In this document: one piece after another, positions 6,414-13,968 of the stretch
How the letters are laid out: every line of letters begins with the position of its first letter
Position numbering within the stretch: position 1 is the first letter of the stretch
Source: Polyangiaceae bacterium
Lineage (GTDB): Bacteria; Myxococcota_A; Polyangia; Polyangiales; Polyangiaceae
DNA: 32,706 bases
Assembly: GCA_016933275.1 (NCBI GenBank)
Contig: JAFGBI010000028.1
Location: 1-32,706, forward strand
Direction of reading: 5' to 3'
The notes under the pieces: generated by a model
Seen by the model: the letters and a program-made list of their open reading frames with translations, nothing else
Database searches by the model: none
Told to the model about the DNA's origin: nothing
Translations under genes and position numbers: made by a program

Positions 6414-8516
6414 TCACCGGTCTGGCGCTGCCAGGGCCTGGCGTACCGCACGCCCTATGCTGCGCAACGTGAGGGGTTTGCGGACGATCGCGAGCACGCC
6501 GAGCTCGCGCGCCGCCTGGATGCGCTCGGTCCCCGCGTAGCCGGTGACGAGGATGGCACGGAGTCTGGGCGCGATGGTCAGCGCGCGGCGGAAGGTCTCG
6601 GCGCCGTCGATGCCACCGGGAAGGATCATGTCGAGCACCAGGAGATCCGGCGGCGATTGGGCGATTCGATGCAGCGCGTGCTCACCGGAATCGCTCAGCT
6701 CGACCTCGTACCCCAGCGTTTCGAGGAGCGAGCGGGCGACCTCGCGCTGCAGTCCGTCGTCGTCGACGACCAGGAGGCGAGCCGAACCACCGACTAGCTC
6801 ATCGCCCTCGATGGCCGCCGGCGCGGAGTCCGAGCGGTAGACGGGGAGGTAGATGTGAAACTGGGTTCCGTGGCCGACCTCTGTCTCGAAATCCACGAAC
6901 CCGCGGTGGTCTTCGATGATGGCGTGTACCGAGCTTAGGCCGAGTCCCGATCCACGGGCAAGCCCCGCGGGCTTGGTGGAGAAGAAGGGGTCGAAGATCC
7001 GCGAGCGGTGCCCGGCGGGGATCCCAGGCCCGTTGTCGGCGACGGTGAGGCGCACGTACTCGCCACGCGGTACGAGGCGATCCACCCCGGTTGGCGCATC
7101 GAGGTAGACGTTCTCGGTGGCGATGATGATCTGGCCGCAGTCGCCCATTGCTTGGCGGGCATTGACGATCAGGTTCGTCACCACGCGCAGGAGCTGAGCG
7201 GCGCCGCCCAGCACCGCCATGAGCTCCGGCTCGAGCCTCAGGGTTATCTCGAGCTCAGGGGGGCGGGAGGCGACGTGGCGCATTGCCTCGCGGACGGTCT
7301 GGTTCAGATCGTGCCGCTCGAGCGCATAGTTGCCACGACGACCGAGCGCGAGGAGCTGCTGGCTTATCTCCGAGAGACGCTGTGCCGACTCCAGCATCGC
7401 CCCCGCGTATCGAACGCCGGGGTGCTCCCGGGGGAGCGTTGCCAGCAAGAGCTCCGGGTACGCGAGCAATGGCCCGAGCAGGTTGTTGAAATCGTGAGCG
7501 ACCTGTCCGGCGACTCGTCCCGCCGTCTCCAGCCGCTGCGCGCGGTAGGCGAGCTCCTGAACTCGCCGCACCTCCGTCATGTCCACGAGCACGCCGCGGA
7601 GCCCGACCGTTGCGCCGTCCGTGACGATGGGGCTCGAGTGCACGCGCACCATCACCGTCTCCCCGGACTTGCGGACGAGGTGATAGTCGACCAGGGAGTC
7701 CGGACCACCGGCGACCTTGGCTTGGAAGTTTGCCGCGAGTGTCGATCGGTCCGCCAGGGCCATGATGTCCAACAGGTGGAGACCCTGGGCGACGTCCTCC
7801 TCGGTGTACCCGGTCAGCTCGAAACCATGGCGATTGACGTAGGTGAAACGGCCCTCGACGTCGACCTCGAACACTGTCTGCGGCAAGAGCTCGGCGAGGT
7901 CCTTGAAGCGCCGCTCGCTCTTCCGGAGCTCCGCCTCGACGCGTGCGAGCTCGGCTTCGCGTGCGGCCCTCATGCGGAACGCCGCTACCATGGCCAGGTG
8001 TGCTCGCACGAAGGGTCCGACGAAATCGGAAATCACTTGGATGCGGCCCACGTCGGCCTCGGAGAAGGGTGCGGTCCGGCCAGACACTACGAACAACCCG
8101 ACGAGGTCGTCGCCGCTCACGATGGGGCAGGCCAAGGTGTTCGGCAGAGTCGATGAGAGTCGATCGATCGCCATCGCGTCTGCGGTGCGCACGGGGCGCC
8201 GCTCCCGCAACGCCTCGACGCACGCGGGCGCCCATTCGTCCTCGTGCCAGTGGAGCGCGGGAGGATCATCGACCCCGCGGGACCCGGTGATGGTGGTGGC
8301 CGGGAAGGTGACGATGTCGTTGGTCTCGAGGTACCCGAAGAGGGAGAGCTCCGTGGCGAAGGCGTCGCTGAGGATCGCCATCGTTCTCCGGTAGAGCTGG
8401 TCCCCGAAGGACAGCGCGCATGCCGGGACCAGACGGGCGTGGAGCTCCAACCGTTCGAGGGCAATGGCGAGGTCGATTTCGGCAGAACCGGCCACGCCGC
8501 GAGGGTACCACGCCAC
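6414..8516 (-). CDS. Soluble hybrid sensor histidine kinase (GAF-PAS-HisKA-HATPase-REC)
   Basis: 700 residues from GTG 8516. No transmembrane segment, so a cytosolic sensor. Order: GAF-like domain (about 30-180), a short helix rich in E and R, PAS domain (about 201-320, with FTYVNRHGFELTGYTEEDV), HisKA with phospho-acceptor H341 in VAGQVAHDFNNLLGPL, and an ATPase domain with N box NLIVNARQAM, G1 DNGPGIP, F box FDPFFSTK and G2 GSGLGLSSV. A C-terminal receiver (about 578-697) has the acidic pair at 585-587, acceptor D629 in LVLDMILPG, T658 and K680. All catalytic motifs are intact. No output domain is attached, so phosphate probably passes to a response regulator elsewhere. The kinase-receiver core closely resembles that of the 21507-24476 gene. 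Start uncertain: AAGG abuts GTG 8516, and GTG 8496 is an alternative. Confidence 0.93.
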   Translation of the reverse strand: MAWYPRGVAGSAEIDLAIALERLELHARLVPACALSFGDQLYRRTMAILSDAFATELSLFGYLETNDIVTFPATTITGSRGVDDPPALHWHEDEWAPACVEALRERRPVRTADAMAIDRLSSTLPNTLACPIVSGDDLVGLFVVSGRTAPFSEADVGRIQVISDFVGPFVRAHLAMVAAFRMRAAREAELARVEAELRKSERRFKDLAELLPQTVFEVDVEGRFTYVNRHGFELTGYTEEDVAQGLHLLDIMALADRSTLAANFQAKVAGGPDSLVDYHLVRKSGETVMVRVHSSPIVTDGATVGLRGVLVDMTEVRRVQELAYRAQRLETAGRVAGQVAHDFNNLLGPLLAYPELLLATLPREHPGVRYAGAMLESAQRLSEISQQLLALGRRGNYALERHDLNQTVREAMRHVASRPPELEITLRLEPELMAVLGGAAQLLRVVTNLIVNARQAMGDCGQIIIATENVYLDAPTGVDRLVPRGEYVRLTVADNGPGIPAGHRSRIFDPFFSTKPAGLARGSGLGLSSVHAIIEDHRGFVDFETEVGHGTQFHIYLPVYRSDSAPAAIEGDELVGGSARLLVVDDDGLQREVARSLLETLGYEVELSDSGEHALHRIAQSPPDLLVLDMILPGGIDGAETFRRALTIAPRLRAILVTGYAGTERIQAARELGVLAIVRKPLTLRSIGRAVRQALAAPDR

Positions 8517-8617
8517 CCTTCGGGCGGTCGCCGAAGTGATCGTGCTTTCGGTGAGCTATTGGCGTCTGCCGTCCGGGGTTGACCGTCCGGGCAGGTTTCG
8601 GCGAGTTTCCCTGGACG
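8517..8617. promoter_or_regulatory. Divergent intergenic region, presumably with two promoters
   Basis: About 100 bases separate the starts of the divergent histidine-kinase and methyltransferase genes, so both promoters should lie here or just inside the coding ends. I found no convincing -35/-10 pair. TTG 8579 is an alternative methyltransferase start. Confidence 0.35.
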
Positions 8618-10000
8618 ATGGCGCGAAGGATACCCCCGCGAGATGTCGAGCTCACTTGGGTCGGCAAGCGGGGCGGTCCGGGTGCTACTGCGCTTCTGGA
8701 GCAGACGGCCTGCCTCCGAACGGTCGAACGAGTTCCGGGGACGGCGGGGCCAGCGTTGAGCTGCGACGTGGCAGCACCGCCGAATCGCCTGCTGCTCGGC
8801 GACAATTTGGCTGCCCTCGCCGCGCTCTACTCGACTCTCGAAGGTCGAGTCGACCTCGTCCTCGTCGATCTGCCGTTCGCCTCTGGTAGCGAGTATCGGG
8901 TGCCACTCCGTCTTGGCCGGGACTCGGGTGGGCGGGGCGCTGGTGTGCTGGTCGCCTACCGAGACGTCTGGGGGCCTGGTCTTTCGGGGTACCTCGCGAT
9001 GCTAGAGCCGCGCCTGCGCCTCTTGCATGGGCTGCTGAGCGAGCGCGGGAGCGCCTACGTGCACGTTGACCAGCGCGCGAGCGCGGTGGTCCGCCTGCTC
9101 CTCGAGGAGGTCTTCGGCCGTGAGTCGTTCGTCAACGAGATCGTCTGGGCATATCGTACTGGTGGCACCCCGGGCCGGCTGGGGTTTAGTCGCAAGCACG
9201 ACACCGTCCTGTTCTTCGCCAAGGATCCCACGCGAGCGCTCTTCTTTCCCCAACAGGAGAGATCGCGACTGAGCCATCGCTACGGCTTCAAGAACGTGGT
9301 GATCCACACGGATGACCTTGGACCGTACACGTGGGTGAGGTGTCGTGACGTGGTCGAGGTCCCCGCCCTGCGCGGCAACCAGCCGGAGCGGGTCGACTAC
9401 CCGACCCAGAAGCCGGAGGCGCTCTATGAGCGCTTCGTGCTCGCGTCGACCGAGCCGGGATCCCTGGTCGTCGACTGCTTCATGGGTTCAGGGACGGCTC
9501 TCGTCGCGGCGGAGAGGCACGGGCGTCGGTGGGTCGGTTGCGATGCGAGCCCGCTCGCGGTGGCGGCTGCTCGCAAGCGGCTCCTCGCGCTCCCGGTGCG
9601 GAGGCCCTTCGAGGTTGCCATCGTCGAGCAGGACGGCACTTTCGGCGTGGTGCCCGAGCCACCCCGCGTGCGCGCACGCGCGATCTTCGAAGGTGGTGGC
9701 GTCCGGGTCGAGCTCGAGGGGATCGGGTACGAGCGGCCGGAGGCACTCCCTGCGGAGGTCCGGTTCACGCCGGAGGTCTCCGCGGACTTCGTCGATTCCT
9801 GGGCCGTTGGGTGGGACTGTCCGGACGGTGTGGCGAGCGCGGATTGGGTCGCCTGTCGCACTCGCGCGGTCCGTGAGCTGCCGTTCGTCTCTCCGCCGCA
9901 TGTCTACGCCCGAAGCGGTCTCCATGAGCTCGTGGTATCGGTTCTCGACGTCTTCGGTGGACGCGGAGAGACGCGGCTCTCGGTCGAGGTCGGTCGCTAG
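8618..10000 (+). CDS. Beta-class site-specific DNA methyltransferase with PKD-like C-terminal domain
   Basis: 460 residues from ATG 8618, chosen because MARRIPPRDVELTWVGKRG resembles the start of related enzymes. It transfers a methyl group from SAM to an amino group of adenine (N6) or cytosine (N4). Motif IV comes first (LVLVDLPFASGSEY, residues 81-93) and motif I last (VVDCFMGSGTALVAAERHG, about 284-302), the beta-class order. YPTQKPEALYERF (261-273) is the usual motif X region. Motif IV reads DLPF rather than DPPF. Residues about 325-460 form an extra domain (FVDSWAVGWDCPDG, PPHVYARSGLHELVVSVLDV) that resembles the PKD/Ig-like tail of some large adenine methyltransferases. No restriction endonuclease gene is adjacent, so it may be a solitary methyltransferase. 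Recognition site unknown. Confidence 0.88.
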   Translation: MARRIPPRDVELTWVGKRGGPGATALLEQTACLRTVERVPGTAGPALSCDVAAPPNRLLLGDNLAALAALYSTLEGRVDLVLVDLPFASGSEYRVPLRLGRDSGGRGAGVLVAYRDVWGPGLSGYLAMLEPRLRLLHGLLSERGSAYVHVDQRASAVVRLLLEEVFGRESFVNEIVWAYRTGGTPGRLGFSRKHDTVLFFAKDPTRALFFPQQERSRLSHRYGFKNVVIHTDDLGPYTWVRCRDVVEVPALRGNQPERVDYPTQKPEALYERFVLASTEPGSLVVDCFMGSGTALVAAERHGRRWVGCDASPLAVAAARKRLLALPVRRPFEVAIVEQDGTFGVVPEPPRVRARAIFEGGGVRVELEGIGYERPEALPAEVRFTPEVSADFVDSWAVGWDCPDGVASADWVACRTRAVRELPFVSPPHVYARSGLHELVVSVLDVFGGRGETRLSVEVGR

Positions 10001-10274
10001 ATCACCGTTCCATCCTCGGCGACAGCGGATCGCGCGGACAGGGGTTTCGCCGACCCGATGGCGTTCCGCGACGGCCGGACGGAGGACGGGAAGCGGCTAT
10101 GGCTGGGGCTTCGGCTGCGGCAAGGGGGTTTTGGCGGTGGTGGTCGGCAGGGCCGCGTTGCAGCAGCTAAGGGCCGCTTCGGGATCAGCTCAGTCGGGCT
10201 CGGGCTCGAACCGACCCCGCGAAGACACTCCCCAGAGGATCAATCAGGTTGATTGCGGCGTCCAATCAACGACC
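10001..10274. other. Gene-free stretch after the methyltransferase
   Basis: No supported gene. A 64-codon frame at 10058-10252 is Gly/Arg-rich and lacks a ribosome site. The segment ends in the overlapping inverted repeats at 10241-10270 and is followed by repeat modules. Confidence 0.4.
10241..10270 (+). other. Three-arm alternative hairpin
   Basis: CAATCA (10241-10246) can pair with TGATTG (10250-10255) around a GGT loop. The overlapping GTTGATTG (10248-10255) can instead pair with CAATCAAC (10263-10270) around seven bases. The two stems exclude each other. This lies 240 bases after the methyltransferase stop and about 370 bases before the ribulokinase start. Confidence 0.4.
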
Positions 10275-10428
10275 CAACCCGGCGGAGCCGGAACCCAACA
10301 GGTCATCAGCGGTCAGCGGTCAGGTTGACCGCGGAGACCCCGATTGCTGACGCCCGATCGCCGATGGCCCCGAGCACATTGAATGAACTCCTGCCAGATC
10401 CGGTCACGATCACACCGCCAAGGGACTT
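10275..10428 (-). repeat. Repeat module B, copy 1 (inverted)
   Basis: Read on the minus strand, this is the same roughly 154-bp unit as 31554-31708 and 31706-31860. It includes GGATCTGGCAG near one end, two CTGACCG heptamers (10310-10323 on plus as CGGTCAG) and the terminal CCGGCTCCGCCGGGT. It directly adjoins module C (10430-10538) with module A missing between them. Confidence 0.8.
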
Positions 10429-10429
10429 G

Positions 10430-10538
10430 AGCACCGAACCGGCAGCAGACCTCTCCGGAGGCAGCGCTGGCGACGCACCCTCGCCTCGCTCCGACGCGTT
10501 TCCAGCGCTGCCGTTGCGGTCGGCAACCCGATCGGTGC
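10430..10538 (-). repeat. Repeat module C, copy 1 (inverted)
   Basis: On the minus strand it starts GCACCGATCGGGTTGCCGAC and ends near GAGAGGTCTGCTGCCGGTTC. It matches 14892-14998 on the plus strand with substitutions and small length differences in the middle. Confidence 0.65.
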
Positions 10539-10620
10539 GCCATTCGCCGTGTCGAGCAGACAGCTGGCTCGTCCCGGTGGTGCGTGGATCTCCGAACCCC
10601 GTTTACTCGCGGCGCGTCCA

Positions 10621-10628
10621 GAGGGAGG
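10621..10628 (+). promoter_or_regulatory. Shine-Dalgarno deciding the ribulokinase start
   Basis: GAGGGAGG ends eight bases before ATG 10637. The frame stays open far upstream into the repeat modules, so this site and the family's normal N-terminus fix the start. Confidence 0.7.
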
Positions 10629-10636
10629 CTTCGCCC

Positions 10637-12313
10637 ATGACGGTCACCCTCGGGCTGGATTTTGGTACCAATAGCGTGCGCGCCGTCCTCGTGCGGTGCG
10701 AGACAGGTGAGGAGCTTGGGACCGCGGTCGTGGAGTATCCGCATGGGCAGAGCGGGGTCATTCTCGATCCACGGGACGCGAACCTCGCGCGGCAGCATCC
10801 CGGCGACTACTCGGTCACGCTCGTGGAGAGCGTGCGGGCCGCGCTCGCCGCGGCGCGGGCGGCCGACCCAGGCTTCGAGCCGGCGCAGGTGATCGGGATC
10901 GGGATCGACGCGACCGGATCGAGCCCGATCCCGGTAGACGCAGAGAACATGCCGCTTGCGCTCCAGCCCGAGTTCGCCGAAAACCCCAACGCGCAGTGCT
11001 GGCTCTGGAAGGACCACACGGCTCACGAGGAGGCCGCGACCATCACCCGCCTCGCGCGCGAGCACCGACCTGGTCTGGTCGCGCGCTGCGGCAACACCTA
11101 CTCTTCCGAGTGGTTCTGGAGCAAGATCTGGCACTGCCTGCGGGTCGATCCGGGCGTGTTCGTGGCGGCGCACAGCTGGGTCGAGCTCGCGGACTACCTC
11201 CCCGCGCTCCTCGCAGGGGTGAGCGATCCGGCTGCGATCGTGCGTGGCGTCTGCGCCGCGGGGCACAAGGCGCTCTATGCGGACGATTGGGGTGGCCTCC
11301 CCGACCAGGAGTTCCTCGCCCTGCTCGATCCCCGACTCGCCGAGCTGCGCGACCGTCTCTTCTCGCAGGCGTACGACGCGTCGACTTGCGCGGGGGGCTT
11401 GTCCCCGGCATTCGCGGAGAAGCTCGGGCTCCCCGCGGGGATCCCGATCACCGTCGGTGAACTTGACGTACACTATGGCGCCATCGGGTCGGGGATCGAA
11501 GAGGGCGTGCTCGTGAAGGTGATCGGTACGTCGACCTGCGACTGCGCGGTGGTTCGCGCCGACCGAGCGATGGCGGACATCCCTGGGATCTGCGGGATCG
11601 TGCCGGGTGCCATCTTGCCCGGGTACTTCGGGATCGAGGCGGGGCAGTCCGCCGTCGGCGACATCTTTCGTTGGTGGGTCGAGGACGTCTGCCACGGTGA
11701 CGGCTCGCTCCACGCGGACCTCTCCGCCGAAGCGGCCGCGCTCGAGCCGGGTGCGAGCGGGCTCCTGGCGCTCGACTGGAACAACGGCAACCGCACGGTG
11801 CTGGTCGACCAGCGCCTGACGGGGCTTCTCGTCGGGCAGACGCTCTACACGAGTCGCGCCGAGATCTATCGTGCCCTGATCGAGGCCACGGCGTTCGGGG
11901 CGCGGATGATCATCGACCGTATCGTCTCCCACGGGGTCCCTGTACGGCGGGTCGTGTGTGCGGGAGGGATCGCCGAGAGGAACCCGCTCCTGCTCCAGAT
12001 CTACGCAGATGTGCTCGGTGTCGAGATGCAGGTGTCCCGTTCTGCACAGAGCTGCGCGCTCGGGGCGGCCATCACGGCGGCTGTCATCGCGGGGCCCGCC
12101 CGCGGCGGCCACCCGGACCACGCGACTGCTCAGCGCGCCATGGCCGGCGTGAAGGCGGAGAGCTTCCTCCCGGATCCCGACCGCCACGCCGTGTACGACC
12201 GGCTCTTCGCGCTCTACGGCGACCTGCACGACGCCTTCGGCGGGGTCCGAATCGTGGACCTTTCCCGCTTGATGAAGGAGTTGCTCGCGATCAAAGAGTC
12301 GACCCGGATCTGA
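10637..12313 (+). CDS. araB: Ribulokinase (FGGY family)
   Basis: 558 residues, the normal ribulokinase length. It phosphorylates L-ribulose (and in some members D-ribulose or ribitol) with ATP in the cytosol. The N-terminal ATPase fold opens with TLGLDFGTNSVRAVLV. The stretch IDATGSSPIPVDAENMPLAL and CWLWKDHTAHEEA are signatures of the AraB branch of FGGY kinases. The second FGGY domain shows VIGTSTCDCAV, GYFGIEAGQSAVGD, ALDWNNGNRTVL and VCAGGIAERNPLLLQIYADV. All core motifs look intact. No araA, araD or sugar transporter is next to it, which is unusual for an arabinose operon, so the physiological substrate cannot be inferred from context. The upstream 200 bases consist of repeat modules B and C. 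Confidence 0.93.
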   Translation: MTVTLGLDFGTNSVRAVLVRCETGEELGTAVVEYPHGQSGVILDPRDANLARQHPGDYSVTLVESVRAALAAARAADPGFEPAQVIGIGIDATGSSPIPVDAENMPLALQPEFAENPNAQCWLWKDHTAHEEAATITRLAREHRPGLVARCGNTYSSEWFWSKIWHCLRVDPGVFVAAHSWVELADYLPALLAGVSDPAAIVRGVCAAGHKALYADDWGGLPDQEFLALLDPRLAELRDRLFSQAYDASTCAGGLSPAFAEKLGLPAGIPITVGELDVHYGAIGSGIEEGVLVKVIGTSTCDCAVVRADRAMADIPGICGIVPGAILPGYFGIEAGQSAVGDIFRWWVEDVCHGDGSLHADLSAEAAALEPGASGLLALDWNNGNRTVLVDQRLTGLLVGQTLYTSRAEIYRALIEATAFGARMIIDRIVSHGVPVRRVVCAGGIAERNPLLLQIYADVLGVEMQVSRSAQSCALGAAITAAVIAGPARGGHPDHATAQRAMAGVKAESFLPDPDRHAVYDRLFALYGDLHDAFGGVRIVDLSRLMKELLAIKESTRI

Positions 12314-12406
12314 GGGCCCTCGTACCGCGGAAGTGGCTCCGGCTCTGGTCGAAAGGCCTGTGTCGCCCTGGCGCAGACCGACATCCCGGCGGCCGACGGT
12401 GGACGC

Positions 12407-13138
12407 TCAGAAATACCCAATCAAACCCGCCGCCACCCCCAGACGTTGATACGACTCGGGCTCGTGCCATTCCTCGGGTTCCGGAGGATTGGGGTCGTCG
12501 CGCAACTGCTTGCGTTGCCCAGCGAACGCGATGTCGCCGCTCGGACCGAGGTAGAAGCCGAAGTGGGGCACCGGCGTCACCGCGAAGAGGATGTCGAGGG
12601 ACGCGAGCCACACCGTGTCTTTGTCCTTGTCTTCCTCACTGAACTGGGTCACGCGCCGAACGCGCTGTTCCATGGCCGGTCCGGCGCGGAACCAGAAGCC
12701 CACGACGTCCGTGAACATCAGCGCGTAGCCCGCGCGAAGCCCGACAAGCAGCGTGTGCTCGGGCGCGAGATCGTACGAGTAGGTCCCGTCGCCGTCTTCA
12801 CCGCTGTTCTTCCCGGTGCGAAGGTCGTAGCCCACGGTCCCACCCACCGAGAATTGCGGGAGGAGGAAGTAATGGAACCCGAGGCGGGCTCCACCCTGCT
12901 GCAACGCGAGCGCCAGCCCGCCGCGATTCGTTTCCTGTCTCACCCCGCTGTAGTTCTCCCACTTGCGGTGTTCAGTGAAATAGCCGACGACCTCCTCCCC
13001 GGTGATGGCAAGTTGTCCCTTGGCGCCAAAGTCGTTCGCGGCGCGCGCTGGGGAGCCGACGATGAAGCCCGCGATGCCAGCGGCGGCGAAGACGAGCCCA
13101 CGCCGGGCGCGGAGCGACCCAGGATCCCTCGATGTCAT
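12407..13138 (-). CDS. Small predicted outer-membrane beta-barrel protein
   Basis: 243 residues from ATG 13138, preceded on the minus strand by AGGA seven bases upstream; GTG 13144 is less likely. A twin-Arg-containing charged start, a hydrophobic stretch and an ARA|AN site make a good signal peptide (about residues 1-33). The mature part alternates polar and aromatic residues as amphipathic strands do (GGARLGFHYFLLPQFSVGGT, LVGLRAGYALMFTDVVGFWF, VTPVPHFGFYLGPSGDIAFA) and ends in phenylalanine, a typical barrel-assembly signal. I estimate eight to ten strands. I do not recognise a specific family; similar proteins are common in Myxococcota. It converges with the ribulokinase gene across 93 bases, with no strong terminator seen. 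Confidence 0.75.
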   Translation of the reverse strand: MTSRDPGSLRARRGLVFAAAGIAGFIVGSPARAANDFGAKGQLAITGEEVVGYFTEHRKWENYSGVRQETNRGGLALALQQGGARLGFHYFLLPQFSVGGTVGYDLRTGKNSGEDGDGTYSYDLAPEHTLLVGLRAGYALMFTDVVGFWFRAGPAMEQRVRRVTQFSEEDKDKDTVWLASLDILFAVTPVPHFGFYLGPSGDIAFAGQRKQLRDDPNPPEPEEWHEPESYQRLGVAAGLIGYF

Positions 13139-13391
13139 GGGCACATCCTATCGCAAGCGGGGCGGGGTGGGGAGCCGACACTGTCGTCGTGGTGAGTCCG
13201 ATTGCCGCGACCGATCGAGGATCGGGAGTCTTCGCAGCACCGATGACCACAGCGCACCACATCGTCGCCGCTCGCCTGGCTCGCCGCTGCGGCGCCGACC
13301 TCCCAGCTCCGACGCGACCCGCAGATCCTCGGCAGTTCGCTGTCATGAGACCTGCGCGGAGGGGGGTGAAGCCGCCGTGGCAACGCGGCGC

Positions 13392-13398
13392 AGGAGGT
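13392..13398 (+). promoter_or_regulatory. Perfect Shine-Dalgarno before an unrecognised ORF
   Basis: AGGAGGT lies four bases before ATG 13403. It is one of the best ribosome sites in the window, placed before a frame of low-complexity composition. Confidence 0.45.
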
Positions 13399-13402
13399 CA
13401 CC

Positions 13403-13843
13403 ATGGATCCAGCCAACACCACCCGAGGAAGCGTCACCCCGAGGGCCAGTGGCACCGAGTCCGTCCCGAAGGTTCCGGCCGAATCCCCGGTGGTCGCCGG
13501 AACCGCAGCTGGCAGCCGAAAACCCGCCGCCTCGGCCGGTGCCGAAGCCGAGGCCGGCCTCGACGTGCTCCGATGCGCTAGCGCCGCGCCCACTCGAGCA
13601 ACGACCGCCGCTGCTGGCGACGCAGTGGACGCACTCCAATCATGCCCGGCTCCTCTCGGCTCCGGGTTACGCGCCGTATCCACCGAAGCCGACGAACATA
13701 AGGCCATCTTCCAAGTGATCGAAGTCGCTTTGTTCTTCCTCCATCACCGGCCGCGCATCGGTCCTTGCTGGTCGCCAATCCGCTCCGGTCGTCGGTCCGA
13801 CGCATCCAGTGTTGCCCATCCGCGGCCGGTGATTTGGCGATAG
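13403..13843 (+). CDS. Possible Ala/Pro/Thr-rich protein running into repeat A
   Basis: 146 codons from ATG 13403 behind a perfect AGGAGGT. The first 86 residues are unique but of low complexity (VPKVPAESPVVAGTAAGSRK), with no signal peptide or known domain. From about residue 87 the frame is simply the translation of repeat module A, so if this was a gene its 3' end has been replaced by the repeat. The composition also fits a chance open frame, so I call it only because of the ribosome site. Confidence 0.3.
   Translation: MDPANTTRGSVTPRASGTESVPKVPAESPVVAGTAAGSRKPAASAGAEAEAGLDVLRCASAAPTRATTAAAGDAVDALQSCPAPLGSGLRAVSTEADEHKAIFQVIEVALFFLHHRPRIGPCWSPIRSGRRSDASSVAHPRPVIWR
13662..13834 (+). repeat. 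Hairpin repeat module A, copy 2 (173 bp)
   Basis: Aligns without gaps to 15005-15177 with about eleven differences by eye. The left arm of the 19-bp inverted repeat (13743-13761) is intact. The right arm, ending at 13833, has two mismatches. Module B does not follow. It lies 134 bases before the RNase HI start. Confidence 0.85.
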
Positions 13844-13875
13844 GTACGCGTGGCGGGCATTGTGGCCGGATTCTC

Positions 13876-13887
13876 CGCGATATCGCG
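13876..13887. promoter_or_regulatory. 12-bp perfect palindrome upstream of RNase HI
   Basis: CGCGATATCGCG, about 80 bases before GTG 13969. It could be an operator for the RNase HI gene; nothing else supports this. Confidence 0.25.
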
Positions 13888-13968
13888 CAGTGAGGGGCGT
13901 GGGGGTGTGGCCGGCGATCCTGCGTGGAGCTTTGGCGCGTGGTAGAAGGGCGTGCAGGCTCGAGGAAC

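Noticed and set aside
10313..12229. 638-codon minus-strand frame over the ribulokinase
   Set aside because: Composition (Arg/Asp/Glu/His-rich) typical of an antisense frame in GC-rich DNA; the plus strand is clearly real.
13135..13707. 190-codon minus-strand frame between the outer-membrane protein and RNase HI
   Set aside because: Starts inside repeat A, is Ser/Ala/Arg-rich, and a similar start recurs at 15050 only because the repeat recurs.
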